Shown here piece by piece: positions 35,164 to 44,250 of a stretch of DNA of 64,000 bases. The first letter of the stretch is position 1; each line of letters opens with the position of its first letter. The position numbers and the translations under genes were made by a program. This stretch comes from Parapontixanthobacter sp963736595 (lineage in GTDB: Bacteria; Pseudomonadota; Alphaproteobacteria; Sphingomonadales; Sphingomonadaceae): NCBI GenBank assembly GCA_963736595.1, contig CAVTPG010000002.1:434001-498000 (forward strand), in the 5' to 3' direction. The notes beneath the pieces were generated by a model. That model searched no databases, was not told the DNA's origin, and saw only the letters and a program-made list of their open reading frames with translations.

Positions 35164-35185
35164 ACCAAGACTGGCTTATCTTGGT
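35164..35185. promoter_or_regulatory. Inverted repeat in intergenic region
   Basis: ACCAAGA-8nt-TCTTGGT: perfect seven-base arms, about 115-135 bases upstream of the start at 35050. No T-run on the gene-proximal side; a protein-binding operator is one possibility. Confidence 0.35.
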
Positions 35186-35356
35186 TAAAGAAAATGAGAA
35201 CGGATTGCGAACAAAATACATTTTAATGAAATTGTTCAGCTGAAATTAGCTATATTTGCAGAGCTTGCCATCTCATTTCGAGCGGCATTATGCGCAGTTC
35301 TGGATGAACCAGACGCCTATTCGACTCGGCCTGACGATTAGCCAGCGGCAGCGTCT

Positions 35357-35386
35357 TCGCGCCCGCTATCATTCGCGCCCGCTATA
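35357..35386. repeat. 14-base direct repeat with 2-base spacer
   Basis: TTCGCGCCCGCTAT occurs twice (35357-35370 and 35373-35386), period 16. It lies just after the end of purA on the minus strand. It may be a remnant duplication or a binding site. Confidence 0.5.
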
Positions 35387-35414
35387 TTTCGGCATCGCAC
35401 ACGACCGGTACGGA

Positions 35415-36704
35415 TCAATCCTCGAACGGATCGCGCACCAAAATCGTATCTTCGCGCTCCGGACTGGTCGAAACCAGCGCCACCGGCGTTTCGATCAACT
35501 CTTGCACCCGCTGGATATATTTGATCGCATTGGCCGGTAAATCGGCCCAGCTGCGCGCGCCGGCGGTGGTCCCTTCCCAGCCGTCCATCTCTTCATAGAT
35601 TGGTTCGACCTGCGCCTGATCCGCGCTGTATGATGGCAAGTAGTCATAGACATTGCCGCGCAGACGATAGCCTGTGCAAATACGCACTTTCTCGAAGCCG
35701 TCCAACACGTCGATCTTGGTCAGGGCGATGCCGGTAACGCCGGAGATCGCACAAGTTTGCCGCACCAGCACGGCATCGAACCAGCCCACACGCCGTTTAC
35801 GGCCCGTTACGACGCCGAATTCATGGCCCCGCTCGCCCAATGTCTGACCGATTTCATCATCCAGCTCGGTCGGGAAAGGGCCTGAGCCGACGCGGGTTGT
35901 GTATGCTTTTACAATGCCAAGCACGAAGCCGGTCGCATTGGGACCAAGGCCCGACCCGCTGGCGGCGCTGCCACTCACTGTGTTGGAGCTGGTCACGAAC
36001 GGATAGGTGCCGTGATCGACGTCGAGCAGTACGCCCTGCGCCCCTTCGAACAAGACTTTCGCGCCTGCCTTGCGCACCTTTTTCAAACGTTTCCATACGG
36101 GCTGTGCGAAACGCAAAACCGAAGGCGCGATTTCGCGCAATTCTTCAAGCAAAGCCGCGCGGTCCACGGGCGGCTGATCGAAGCCAGCTCGCAACGCATC
36201 ATGATGCGCGCATAAGCGATCCAGTTGCGGCTCTAGCTCATCGATATGCGCCAAATCGCAGACACGGATCGCGCGACGGCCGACCTTGTCCTCGTAAGCT
36301 GGGCCGATCCCGCGCCCGGTGGTGCCGATCTTGCCGCTGCCTGCTGCAGTCTCCCGCAAGCCATCGAGGTCGCGGTGTAGTGGCAGGATCAGCGGGCAAT
36401 TGTCAGCCACGGCCAAATTGTCGGGCGTAACGGACACGCCCTGCCCCTCCAGCTTTTCTATCTCGGCTTTCAATGCCCACGGGTCCAGCACCACGCCGTT
36501 GCCGATGATCGACAACGTACCAGTAACGATGCCCGACGGCACGAGGCTGATTTTGTAAGTCGTGCCATCGACGACCAGCGTGTGGCCGGCGTTGTGACCG
36601 CCTTGAAAACGCACCACGGCATCGGCGCGGCTGGCCAGCCAATCGACGATTTTTCCCTTGCCCTCATCGCCCCATTGGGCGCCGATGACGGTGACATTGG
36701 CCAT
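35415..36704 (-). CDS. purA: Adenylosuccinate synthetase
   Basis: GTP-dependent conversion of IMP and aspartate to adenylosuccinate. 429 residues. Begins MANVTVIGAQWGDEGKGK (the N-terminal GDEGKGK loop holds the catalytic Asp). GHNAGHT, GTTGRGIGPAYEDK and GRKRRVGWFD are also family motifs. Start is ATG 36704 with AGGAAA upstream. It lies in the same direction as hisZ-serA-serC, but with trhO and a GST gene inserted between on the other strand. Confidence 0.96.
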   Translation of the reverse strand: MANVTVIGAQWGDEGKGKIVDWLASRADAVVRFQGGHNAGHTLVVDGTTYKISLVPSGIVTGTLSIIGNGVVLDPWALKAEIEKLEGQGVSVTPDNLAVADNCPLILPLHRDLDGLRETAAGSGKIGTTGRGIGPAYEDKVGRRAIRVCDLAHIDELEPQLDRLCAHHDALRAGFDQPPVDRAALLEELREIAPSVLRFAQPVWKRLKKVRKAGAKVLFEGAQGVLLDVDHGTYPFVTSSNTVSGSAASGSGLGPNATGFVLGIVKAYTTRVGSGPFPTELDDEIGQTLGERGHEFGVVTGRKRRVGWFDAVLVRQTCAISGVTGIALTKIDVLDGFEKVRICTGYRLRGNVYDYLPSYSADQAQVEPIYEEMDGWEGTTAGARSWADLPANAIKYIQRVQELIETPVALVSTSPEREDTILVRDPFED

Positions 36705-36865
36705 GTGGTATTTCCTGTAAATCGTGAGGGACACAAACGCATGGGGGACTAGGCGTTACGCTGGCCAAGGGCAAGCGCGCGCACGGCGATCTGACCGAGT
36801 TAGTCCACGGCTGCGCGAGGTTTGCGTATTTGCGAAGCGCGCGCCCTGCCACTATGTGCGGCGCT

Positions 36866-37831
36866 ATGTCCGATCACTTGCCCTACAAAGTTGCTGCGTT
36901 TTATCAATTTGCCGCTTTTGCCGACCCGGCTGCTCTGAAACCGGCTTTGCTGTCGCTGTGCCAGCGGCGCGGAGTTATGGGCACAGTGCTGCTCGCCAAA
37001 GAAGGTCTGAACGGAACGATTGCGGGAAGCGACGAAGCGATTGCGGCGGTGCTGGACCATATCCGCTCGCTGCCGGGATGCGACGGAATCGAAGTGAAAT
37101 ATTCGCGCGCTTCGGAAATGCCTTTTCACCGGATGAAAGTGCGGCTGAAGCAGGAAATCGTCACGATGGGACAGCCCGATATCGATCCCGTTGGCAGCGT
37201 CGGCACATATGTTGCGCCGCTGGACTGGAACGCGCTGATCGACGATCCCGAAACGCTCATCATCGACACCCGCAATGATTACGAAGTCGCGATCGGCACG
37301 TTCGATGGCGCAATCGACCCCCAAACCGAAAGTTTCCGCGACTTCCCGCAATGGTTTCGCGACCGCGCGCAGGAGATCGGCAAAGCGCCAAAAATTGCCA
37401 TGTTTTGCACTGGCGGTATCCGTTGCGAAAAAGCCACCGCATTTCTGAAACAGGAAGGGGTGGAGGAAGTCTATCATTTGAAAGGCGGCATCCTGTCCTA
37501 TCTCGAACAAGTGCCGGAAGCGGACAGCCGCTGGCATGGCGAATGCTTTGTGTTCGACGAGCGGGTCAGCGTGAAACACGGGCTGGATGAAGGCAGCTAT
37601 ACATTGTGCCGCGCGTGCCGCCGACCGCTGGATTCGCAGGCATTGGCCGCGCCAGACTATGTCGAAGGGGTCAGCTGCCCGGCGTGTATCGACGAGAAAT
37701 CCGAGGAACAGCGCGCTCGCTATGCCGAGCGGCAGAAACAGGCGGAGCTGGCTCGCGTTAGAGGCGAGCGGCACGTCGGGACCAATCCAGCACCGGATCT
37801 TGCGGGCACATCAGTCGCCGAACATGGCTGA
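36866..37831 (+). CDS. trhO: tRNA uridine(34) hydroxylase TrhO (rhodanese-related)
   Basis: A 321-residue YceA/TrhO-type protein that makes 5-hydroxyuridine at tRNA position 34. An N-terminal TrhO-specific domain (YKVAAFYQFAAF... GTVLLAKEGLNGTIAG) precedes the rhodanese domain, with Cys181 in MFCTGGIRCEKA. A Cys-rich segment LCRACRR...SCPACIDEK follows, a possible zinc site. I use ATG 36866; ATG 36854 and earlier are possible. The ATG of the next gene (37824) overlaps this stop by 8 bases. Confidence 0.92.
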   Translation: MSDHLPYKVAAFYQFAAFADPAALKPALLSLCQRRGVMGTVLLAKEGLNGTIAGSDEAIAAVLDHIRSLPGCDGIEVKYSRASEMPFHRMKVRLKQEIVTMGQPDIDPVGSVGTYVAPLDWNALIDDPETLIIDTRNDYEVAIGTFDGAIDPQTESFRDFPQWFRDRAQEIGKAPKIAMFCTGGIRCEKATAFLKQEGVEEVYHLKGGILSYLEQVPEADSRWHGECFVFDERVSVKHGLDEGSYTLCRACRRPLDSQALAAPDYVEGVSCPACIDEKSEEQRARYAERQKQAELARVRGERHVGTNPAPDLAGTSVAEHG

Positions 37832-38435
37832 TCCGATCCTCTACAGCTTCCGGCGTTGTCCCTACGCAATGCGAGCGCGGATGGCGCTGCATATCAGCGG
37901 CGTGGCGCACGAGGTGCGCGAAGTTGTCTTGCGCGATAAGCCACTCGCCATGCTGGCCAGATCGCCGAAAGGCACTGTCCCGGTGATGGTCCTGAGCGAT
38001 GGCACGGTGCTGGAAGAAAGCCTCGACATCATGCGCTGGGCATTGGGTCAAAACGATCCCGAAAGCTGGCTGGACCGCGAAGATAATGATTTGATCGCGG
38101 CGAATGACGGGCCGTTCAAGCATCACCTCGATCGCTACAAATACGAAACACGCCACAATAGCGATCCCGTCGAGCATCGTAGCGCAGCGGCGGAAATTCT
38201 GCGTGTTCTGGAGGCGCGCTTATCCGATCAACCGTTTCTATCAGGTGCAGCGCGCGGTCTGACCGATGCCGCCATTATGCCGTTTGTCCGCCAGTTTGCG
38301 CACGCCGATAAAGCATGGTTCGATGCGCAAGATTGGCCGCATCTCATCCGCTGGCTGGAGGATTGGAAAACCTCACCGCTGTTCACTGACATTATGGTGA
38401 AGCGCGAGCAGTGGATCGATCCCGCTACAGCTTGA
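37824..38435 (+). CDS. Glutathione S-transferase family protein
   Basis: A 203-residue GST-fold protein. The thioredoxin-like N-terminal domain has CPYA (residues 12-15, SFRRCPYAMRARMAL), glutaredoxin-like, and the helical C-terminal domain includes GLTDAAIMPFVRQFAHAD. It overlaps trhO by eight bases in another frame, so coupled expression is likely. Its 3' end overlaps the hisZ stop by 11 bases. A redox or GSH-conjugation function is inferred; the substrate is unknown. Confidence 0.85.
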   Translation: MADPILYSFRRCPYAMRARMALHISGVAHEVREVVLRDKPLAMLARSPKGTVPVMVLSDGTVLEESLDIMRWALGQNDPESWLDREDNDLIAANDGPFKHHLDRYKYETRHNSDPVEHRSAAAEILRVLEARLSDQPFLSGAARGLTDAAIMPFVRQFAHADKAWFDAQDWPHLIRWLEDWKTSPLFTDIMVKREQWIDPATA

Positions 38436-39549
38436 CCGGCTTGCCAGCTTCCAGACGGTGCGTGCAGCCCAAGCCTTCCGCATTGCATTTCTCGCAAATC
38501 GCGGCTCGTGTGCGCCACCCCTCATTGCGTAGTGCAGATGCCACATTGCGATCATGCCCGAGCGGCAAAAACAGCGTGTCGCGTTGAGGTTTTTGCGCGC
38601 CGCCTAAAGATTGCAGGATCGGGTCGATATAGAGTGAAAACCCGACCGCCGGTTCGTCCTTCCCCTGAATTGCGTAAGTGCCGCCGCGTCCCAGCGCGCC
38701 ACGCGCTCCATCGGCATACAGCGTGAAGCCGAACCAGCTTTGATATTCGAAACCGTGCCGCTCGCTTGGATCAAGAGTCACCCGCGCGCGATTCCCGATA
38801 TTCAAAACAATGTCGCGCAACCCGGCTATACGGCTGGCCAAGACGCCGCCTGCATCGATGTCGGACAAGCGCGTGATCGCCTCTTCAAACGGGCCGGCTG
38901 CATATAGTAATGGCAGATAAGCCTCGCCGCCCGGTACGCTTGCCAGACCGCCTGCATCCTTGGTATCCAGCTCGCGGCGAACATCGGCAATATGCGCCTC
39001 CGACAGCGGAAACGCCTTATCCGCCAGCACATCGACCAGATCGGGCAACGTCAGATCGACCGAGATATTGCGCGCGCCTGCCTGCTCCAAAGCATCCAGC
39101 GCAACGGTCACGATTTCGGCAGCGGCCTCGACCCCGTCATTCCCGATCAGCTCCGCTCCGATCTGGATTTGCTGGCGCGATGGATCGAGCTGATCCGCCT
39201 GCAACACGGCGACTTCTCCGCCATAACACAGCCGCAAGGGGCGCGGCGCATCAGCTAGTCCGGTTGCGGCAATGCGCCCGACCTGCACTGTCATATCGGA
39301 GCGTAACGCCATCGTGCGCAGGCTTTCGGGATCGGTAAACCGCACCATTCGCCGGGTGTTAATACCCTGCATCCGCTGCCCCAGCGAGCGTTCGAACTCG
39401 ACCAATGGCGGGCGCACCCGATCATATCCGTGCGAGTCCATCGCTGACAGGGCAGCGCGCATGATCTGCGTCACTGCGCGCGCCTCGTCCGGCAAGCGGT
39501 CTTCCAGCCCGATCGGCAGCAAATCATCGGTCGATTGGTTCATGTCCAC
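38425..39549 (-). CDS. hisZ: ATP phosphoribosyltransferase regulatory subunit HisZ
   Basis: A 374-residue paralogue of histidyl-tRNA synthetase that activates the short form of HisG in histidine synthesis. Motif 2-like MRFTDPESLRTMALRSDMTVQVGRIA region and the core YGGEVAVLQ... are HisRS-like, but the anticodon domain is absent, which fits HisZ. Start ATG 39549 (MDMNQSTDD). hisG is not in the window. It follows serA (26 bases) in the same direction, the recurrent serC-serA-hisZ-purA order. Confidence 0.9.
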   Translation of the reverse strand: MDMNQSTDDLLPIGLEDRLPDEARAVTQIMRAALSAMDSHGYDRVRPPLVEFERSLGQRMQGINTRRMVRFTDPESLRTMALRSDMTVQVGRIAATGLADAPRPLRLCYGGEVAVLQADQLDPSRQQIQIGAELIGNDGVEAAAEIVTVALDALEQAGARNISVDLTLPDLVDVLADKAFPLSEAHIADVRRELDTKDAGGLASVPGGEAYLPLLYAAGPFEEAITRLSDIDAGGVLASRIAGLRDIVLNIGNRARVTLDPSERHGFEYQSWFGFTLYADGARGALGRGGTYAIQGKDEPAVGFSLYIDPILQSLGGAQKPQRDTLFLPLGHDRNVASALRNEGWRTRAAICEKCNAEGLGCTHRLEAGKPVKL

Positions 39550-39574
39550 GCCCTTATCGGCTTCTGCAAGTCGG

Positions 39575-41159
39575 TCAAAACGTCAGCGGGGTCGCGACTT
39601 TGACGCCTTCCAGACCACACGCCTTTGCGACCACATCGCTACCGATTGCCTGATCGACCGATAGCAGCAACACGGCATCGCCGCCCTCATCTCTGCGACC
39701 AAGGTTGAAGTTACCGATATTGATACCGCTTTCGCCCAGCAACGTCCCGATCCGACCGATGAATCCCGGCGCATCCTCGTTGACAATATACAGCATATTG
39801 CCTTTCAGATCCGCCTCGATCCCGACGCCGAAAATCTCCACCAGACGCGGCGCAGCATTGCCAAATAACGTGCCCGCGACCGAGCGTTTGCCCTGTTCCG
39901 TATGCACCGTGACACGGATCAGCGTATGGTACACCCCTTCGCGTTCATGGCGGACTTCGCGCACATCAAGGCCGCGCTCTTTCGCCAGATATGGAGCGTT
40001 GACCATGTTCACCGTGTCGGAATAGCGGCGCATAAATCCGGCCAGCACCGCGCCCGTAATCGGCTTGCCGTTCAAATCGGCGGCAGCACCTTCGCGCTCG
40101 ATGCTAATCTGCGTCAGATTGCCATGCGCCAATTGCCCGACCAGCGATCCCAGCTTTTCCGCCAATGCCATGTATGGCGCCAGTTTGGGCGCTTCTTCGG
40201 CGCTCAGCGAAGGCATATTCAGCGCATTGGTGACGCCGCCATCGACCAGATAATCCGCCATTTGCTCTGCCACTTGCAGCGCGACATTGACCTGTGCTTC
40301 GGTGGTCGATGCGCCAAGATGCGGGGTGCAAATGAAGTTAGGCGTCCCGAATAGCGGGCTGTTTTTTGCCGGCTCTTCAGCAAAAACGTCCAGCGCCGCA
40401 CCTGCAACCTGGCCCGACTCCAAGCGCATCCTTCAACGCGGCTTCGTCGATCAATCCGCCGCGCGCGCAATTGACAATCCGCACGCCCTGCTTGGTCTTC
40501 GCCAGATTTTCACGGCTCAAGATGTTGCGCGTTTCATCGGTCAGCGGCGTGTGCAAACTGATAAAGTCGGCTCGCGCCAGCAGCGCATCCAGTTCTACCT
40601 TCTCCACGCCGATTTCGATCCCGCGCTCTGCCGTCAGGAACGGATCGTAAGCGATGACTTTCATTTTCAGGCCGAGCGCGCGGGCTGCGACAATGGAACC
40701 GATATTACCGGCTCCGATCAGGCCCAGCGTTTTGCCGGTAACCTCGACGCCCATAAACGCACTTTTGGGCCACTCGCCCGCTTGCGTGCGCTGATTGGCC
40801 GCCGGAATTTGCCGAGCAAGCGCCATGATCATCGCAATGGCGTGTTCGGCAGTCGTTATCGAATTGCCGAACGGCGTATTCATGACGACGACGCCTTTGC
40901 CGCTCGCATAGGGAATATCGACGTTATCGACGCCGATTCCGGCTCGCCCGATCACTTTCAGGTTCGTCGCCGCGTCAAGTATGTCCTGCGTCACTTTGGT
41001 GGACGAGCGAATAGCAAGCCCGTGATAATCACCAATCCGCGCCATCAATTCCTCAGGCGTCTCTCCGGTGATGACATCGACGTCGCACCCGCGTTCTTCG
41101 AAAATACGCGCGGCATTCGGGTCCATTTTATCCGAAATCAGGACTTTGGGTTTGGTCAT
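39575..41159 (-). CDS. serA: D-3-phosphoglycerate dehydrogenase, frame-disrupted
   Basis: First step of serine synthesis. N-terminal substrate domain (MTKPKVLISDKMDPNAARIFE), Rossmann motif GLIGAGNIGSIVAARA and NCARGGLIDEAALKDAL are clear. After KDAL the frame changes at 40420-40421 (CC on plus strand, one base too many): the next part ESGQVAGAALDVFAEEP, then the intervening and ACT domains (NEDAPGFIGRIGTLLGES) continue to 39575. Restored, the protein has about 527 residues, the long type with a regulatory ACT domain. Start ATG 41159 overlaps the serC stop (ATGA). Confidence 0.93.
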
Positions 41160-42349
41160 GCCGCCTCTCCCTGAATTTCGGCATAGGCCCATTCGATCCA
41201 GGGCAAGAGGCGCTTTAGATCCTCTTGCTCGACCGTCCCGCCGCACCAGATGCGCAAGGATGGCGGAGCATCGCGATACCCATTGAAGTCATAGCCGACA
41301 TCACGCTCGTCCAGCATCGCTGCGATGGTCTTGGGAACACCGGCCTGCTCTTCGGCGGACAGGCTGTCATAATACTCACCCTGAAACACGAAGCAGATGC
41401 CGGTATTGGTGCGCTGGGCCGGATCGGGGACCATATTGCGGAGCCACGGCGTCGCTTCGATCCAGTCGGTCACGATCTTCGCATTGGCATCGGCGCGCTT
41501 GAACATGGCGTGTCTGCCGCCCATCGATTTCGCCCATTCCAGCGCCAGGATATAGTCCTCTGTGGCCAGCAGACTGGGCGTGTTGATCGTCGCGCCTTCG
41601 AAAATTGCGCGGTTCAGCTTGTCGCCCTTTTTCAGGCGGAACAGCTTGGGAAGCGGCCAAGGTGGGTCGTAAGATTCAATTCTCGCAACCGCTTTCGGGC
41701 TTAAGATCAGCATCCCGTGCTGCGCTTCTGAACCCATGACTTTCTGCCAGCTGAACGTAGTCGCATCCAGCTTTGCCCAGTCCATTTCCTGCGCGAAAAT
41801 GGCGCTGGTGGCGTCGTTGATCGTGATGCCTTCGCGTCCCGCCGCAAGCCAGTCGGTATCGGCGATCTTCGCTCCGCTCGTGGTGCCGTTCCAGGTGAAA
41901 ACGACATCATTGCCTTGCGGTATGCTGGAGAGATCGGGGATCTGTCCATAATCTGCATCGAGCACCGTCAGATCCTGCAATTTCAGCTGCTTGACGGCGT
42001 CCTGTATCCACACATTGCCGAAGCTTTCCCACGCGGCAACGGTGGCCGGACGCGCGCCCAGCATCGTCCACATCGCGCATTCCAGCGCGCCCGTATCGGA
42101 CCCTGGCATAATGCCGACAAGATAGTCATCTGGCACGCCCAGCAATTCGCGCGTCAGGTCGATGGCGTATTTCAACCGCCCCTTGCCCACGGCGGAGCGA
42201 TGCGAACGGCCCAGTGCTTGAGTATGAAGTTTGTCAGCCGACCAGCCTTTGAATTTGGCAGTCGGACCGGACGAAAAGAACGGACGCTCTGGTTTCGAGG
42301 ACGGTTCAGGAAGACGCGCAGACGCGCCTTTAGAGGTAAGTTCAGTCAT
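41156..42349 (-). CDS. serC: Phosphoserine aminotransferase
   Basis: Converts 3-phosphohydroxypyruvate to phosphoserine (PLP-dependent). 397 residues. It contains FSSGPTAKFKGW, GRSHRSAVGKGRLK and the PLP-lysine region TFSWQKVMGSEAQHG. Start ATG 42349 with GGAGAG five bases upstream. That ribosome site is in a hairpin (see 42355-42370). Its stop overlaps serA. It is the first gene of the serC-serA-hisZ unit and is divergent from a glycosyltransferase. Confidence 0.95.
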   Translation of the reverse strand: MTELTSKGASARLPEPSSKPERPFFSSGPTAKFKGWSADKLHTQALGRSHRSAVGKGRLKYAIDLTRELLGVPDDYLVGIMPGSDTGALECAMWTMLGARPATVAAWESFGNVWIQDAVKQLKLQDLTVLDADYGQIPDLSSIPQGNDVVFTWNGTTSGAKIADTDWLAAGREGITINDATSAIFAQEMDWAKLDATTFSWQKVMGSEAQHGMLILSPKAVARIESYDPPWPLPKLFRLKKGDKLNRAIFEGATINTPSLLATEDYILALEWAKSMGGRHAMFKRADANAKIVTDWIEATPWLRNMVPDPAQRTNTGICFVFQGEYYDSLSAEEQAGVPKTIAAMLDERDVGYDFNGYRDAPPSLRIWCGGTVEQEDLKRLLPWIEWAYAEIQGEAA

Positions 42350-42354
42350 GTATT

Positions 42355-42370
42355 CTCTCCTTACAGAGAG
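42355..42370 (-). promoter_or_regulatory. Hairpin masking the serC ribosome-binding site
   Basis: On the minus strand CTCTC-TGTAAG-GAGAG pairs perfectly, and its 3' arm is the ribosome site of serC. A second weak stem (GGGCC-ACGC-GGTCC) lies upstream. A serC leader RNA motif is known in alphaproteobacteria; whether this matches its consensus was not tested. Confidence 0.45.
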
Positions 42371-42528
42371 CTCGCGCGGCGTTGGGACCGCGTGGCCCGT
42401 CGGCGGCAATACGCGCACGCAGGGCGAAGTCAACGCGCATCGCATCGCTTATCCGCCAAGCCGTTCGTCTGACGTGACCGCAGGAAATTCGCGTGATTGC
42501 CCTCTCGCCAATCTGAAACACCTGACCT

Positions 42529-43695
42529 ATGGGTGCGGGCATAATGGAACTTAGCGACCTTCGCATTGCCCTGTTTAGCGGGAATTATAATTACACGCGC
42601 GACGGCGCGAATCAGGCGCTGAACCGGCTCGTCGAATTTCTGCTGCGCAAGGGCGCGACCGTGCGTATCTATGCGCCGACCGTCGATAAGCCTGCCTTCG
42701 AAGCAACCGGCGACCTTGTTTCCGTGCCTTCGATCCCGATGCCCGTGAAAGGTCGCGGCGAGTACCGGATGCCAACGCATCTTTCGCGCGAGAACAAGGA
42801 CGATCTGGCAAGCTTCAAGCCCGACCTTGTGCACGTTTCCTCTCCTGATCCCGGCGGTCATGCGGCGGTAAAATGGGCGCGCAAGCGAGGCTTGCCGATC
42901 CTGGCGTCCGTCCACACGCGCTTTGAAACCTATCCGCGCTATTACAAAATGGGCTTTATGGAGCCGGTCGTCGAAGCAGGCTTGAAGCGATTTTACAATC
43001 GCTGCGATGCACTGGTCGCGCCTTCGCATTCCACCATCGCGGAACTGCGCGAACAGGGGATGCACACGGATATTTCGCTGTGGACGCGCGGTGTGGATCG
43101 CACCGTCTTCAGCCCCGAAAAACGCGATCTAAGCTGGCGTCGCGCGCAAGGTCTGGCCGATGACGATGTGGCGATTGCCTTTCTCGGGCGGCTGGTGATG
43201 GAAAAAGGCCTCGACCTGTTTGCCGAATCCATCGTGCAGCTTCGCCGTTTGCAAGCTCCACACAAAATTTTGGTGATCGGTGATGGACCGGCGCGCAAAT
43301 GGTTCGAGAATGCCCTGCCCGGTGGCATCTTTGTGGGCTTTCAAACCGGCGCGGATCTGGGCCGCGCATTGGCCAGCAGCGATATTTTCTTCAACCCGTC
43401 AGTGACCGAGACTTTCGGCAATGTCACTTTGGAAGCCATGGCCAGCGGTTTACCGGTCGTCGCTTCGCAGGCAACCGGTAGCGCCAGTCTGGTCGCCGAT
43501 TGGGAAACCGGGCGCTTGGTCCCGCCGGGGCAACCGCAGGAATTTGCCGACGCGCTGGCGCCCTATTGCAACAATGACGAGCTGCGCGCGCGGCACGGCG
43601 AAGCGGGTGAGAAACTCGCTCGCGATTATAGCTGGGACGCGGTCAATCAGGCGGTTGCCGACACGTATTTGCGACTGGTTAACAAGAGCACCTAA
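42529..43695 (+). CDS. Glycosyltransferase family 4
   Basis: A 388-residue GT-B fold transferase. The acceptor-site start is RIALFSGNYNYTRDGANQAL, the C-terminal domain has FLGRLVMEKGLDLFAESI and the nucleotide-sugar site NPSVTETFGNVTLEAMASG, with the EX7E glutamates. It is similar in style to GDP-mannose alpha-mannosyltransferases or SQD2-like sugar transferases for glycolipids. Start ATG 42529, or ATG 42544 (MELSDLRIAL). It is divergent from serC. Donor and acceptor are not known. Confidence 0.9.
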   Translation: MGAGIMELSDLRIALFSGNYNYTRDGANQALNRLVEFLLRKGATVRIYAPTVDKPAFEATGDLVSVPSIPMPVKGRGEYRMPTHLSRENKDDLASFKPDLVHVSSPDPGGHAAVKWARKRGLPILASVHTRFETYPRYYKMGFMEPVVEAGLKRFYNRCDALVAPSHSTIAELREQGMHTDISLWTRGVDRTVFSPEKRDLSWRRAQGLADDDVAIAFLGRLVMEKGLDLFAESIVQLRRLQAPHKILVIGDGPARKWFENALPGGIFVGFQTGADLGRALASSDIFFNPSVTETFGNVTLEAMASGLPVVASQATGSASLVADWETGRLVPPGQPQEFADALAPYCNNDELRARHGEAGEKLARDYSWDAVNQAVADTYLRLVNKST

Positions 43696-43702
43696 ACGAC
43701 TG

Positions 43703-44179
43703 CTATCGCAAAACGTCGAGATCGGTCATCCGTTTGGAATACCATATCAAACCCAGAGTTATGATCCAGATGACCCCTGCGAAAACGATCTGTCCGACGC
43801 CGTACAGCTCTGCCGGCATCGCTCCACTAAACTGGTAAATCGTGGTGCCGACAGCGCCGAGTGCCGCAGTGACGAATGCCCACATGGCAAAGCGGCTTCG
43901 CAGCAGCAAAAGCAACGATCCCAGTACCGACCCCCAAACTCCAATCGCCCATGCCGCATCGGCCCATGCCGGAAATGCATTGATATAATTGAGCATTTCA
44001 TCGACGCTGATACTGTAAGTGCCGGTCATCTGTTCCAGATATTCGCGGTTATTCAGTTGCGATTGCGTGTAATCATTCGCTCCGAACCCGTTCCATATCA
44101 GGGTGACGACGCCAATGACCCACAAATGCCACGGCGTCCGGGCTTTATCCAACGTAACCATGTCCAGATTTCCCTTCAT
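43703..44179 (-). CDS. Four-helix integral membrane protein, unknown
   Basis: A 158-residue protein with four hydrophobic segments (about 18-35, 75-93, 97-112, 128-147). The loop between TM1 and TM2 is hydrophilic and contains YLEQMTGTYSISVDEMLNYI. No domain was recognised. Start ATG 44179 or the internal ATG at 44161. It converges on the glycosyltransferase gene (7-base gap) and is divergent from rarA. Confidence 0.75.
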   Translation of the reverse strand: MKGNLDMVTLDKARTPWHLWVIGVVTLIWNGFGANDYTQSQLNNREYLEQMTGTYSISVDEMLNYINAFPAWADAAWAIGVWGSVLGSLLLLLRSRFAMWAFVTAALGAVGTTIYQFSGAMPAELYGVGQIVFAGVIWIITLGLIWYSKRMTDLDVLR

Positions 44180-44250
44180 GGCGACCCGACATTATCATAG
44201 CGGACTTTGCGCCGATGGCAATTTCGCATCAGCGATATTAGGTAGGCTGC

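Larger units (their letters stand above)
35051..35414. other. AT-richer intergenic region, no gene seen
   Basis: Between the unknown gene and purA. It is visibly more AT-rich than its surroundings (35100-35260). It carries a hairpin (35164-35185) and a 14-base direct repeat (35357-35386). A 94-codon plus-strand frame reaches into purA antisense and is rejected. It may hold the promoter for the unknown/MarR gene pair. Confidence 0.6.

Noticed and set aside
35256..35540. 94-codon frame between the unknown gene and purA
   Set aside because: More than half lies antisense to purA, and no ribosome site is seen.
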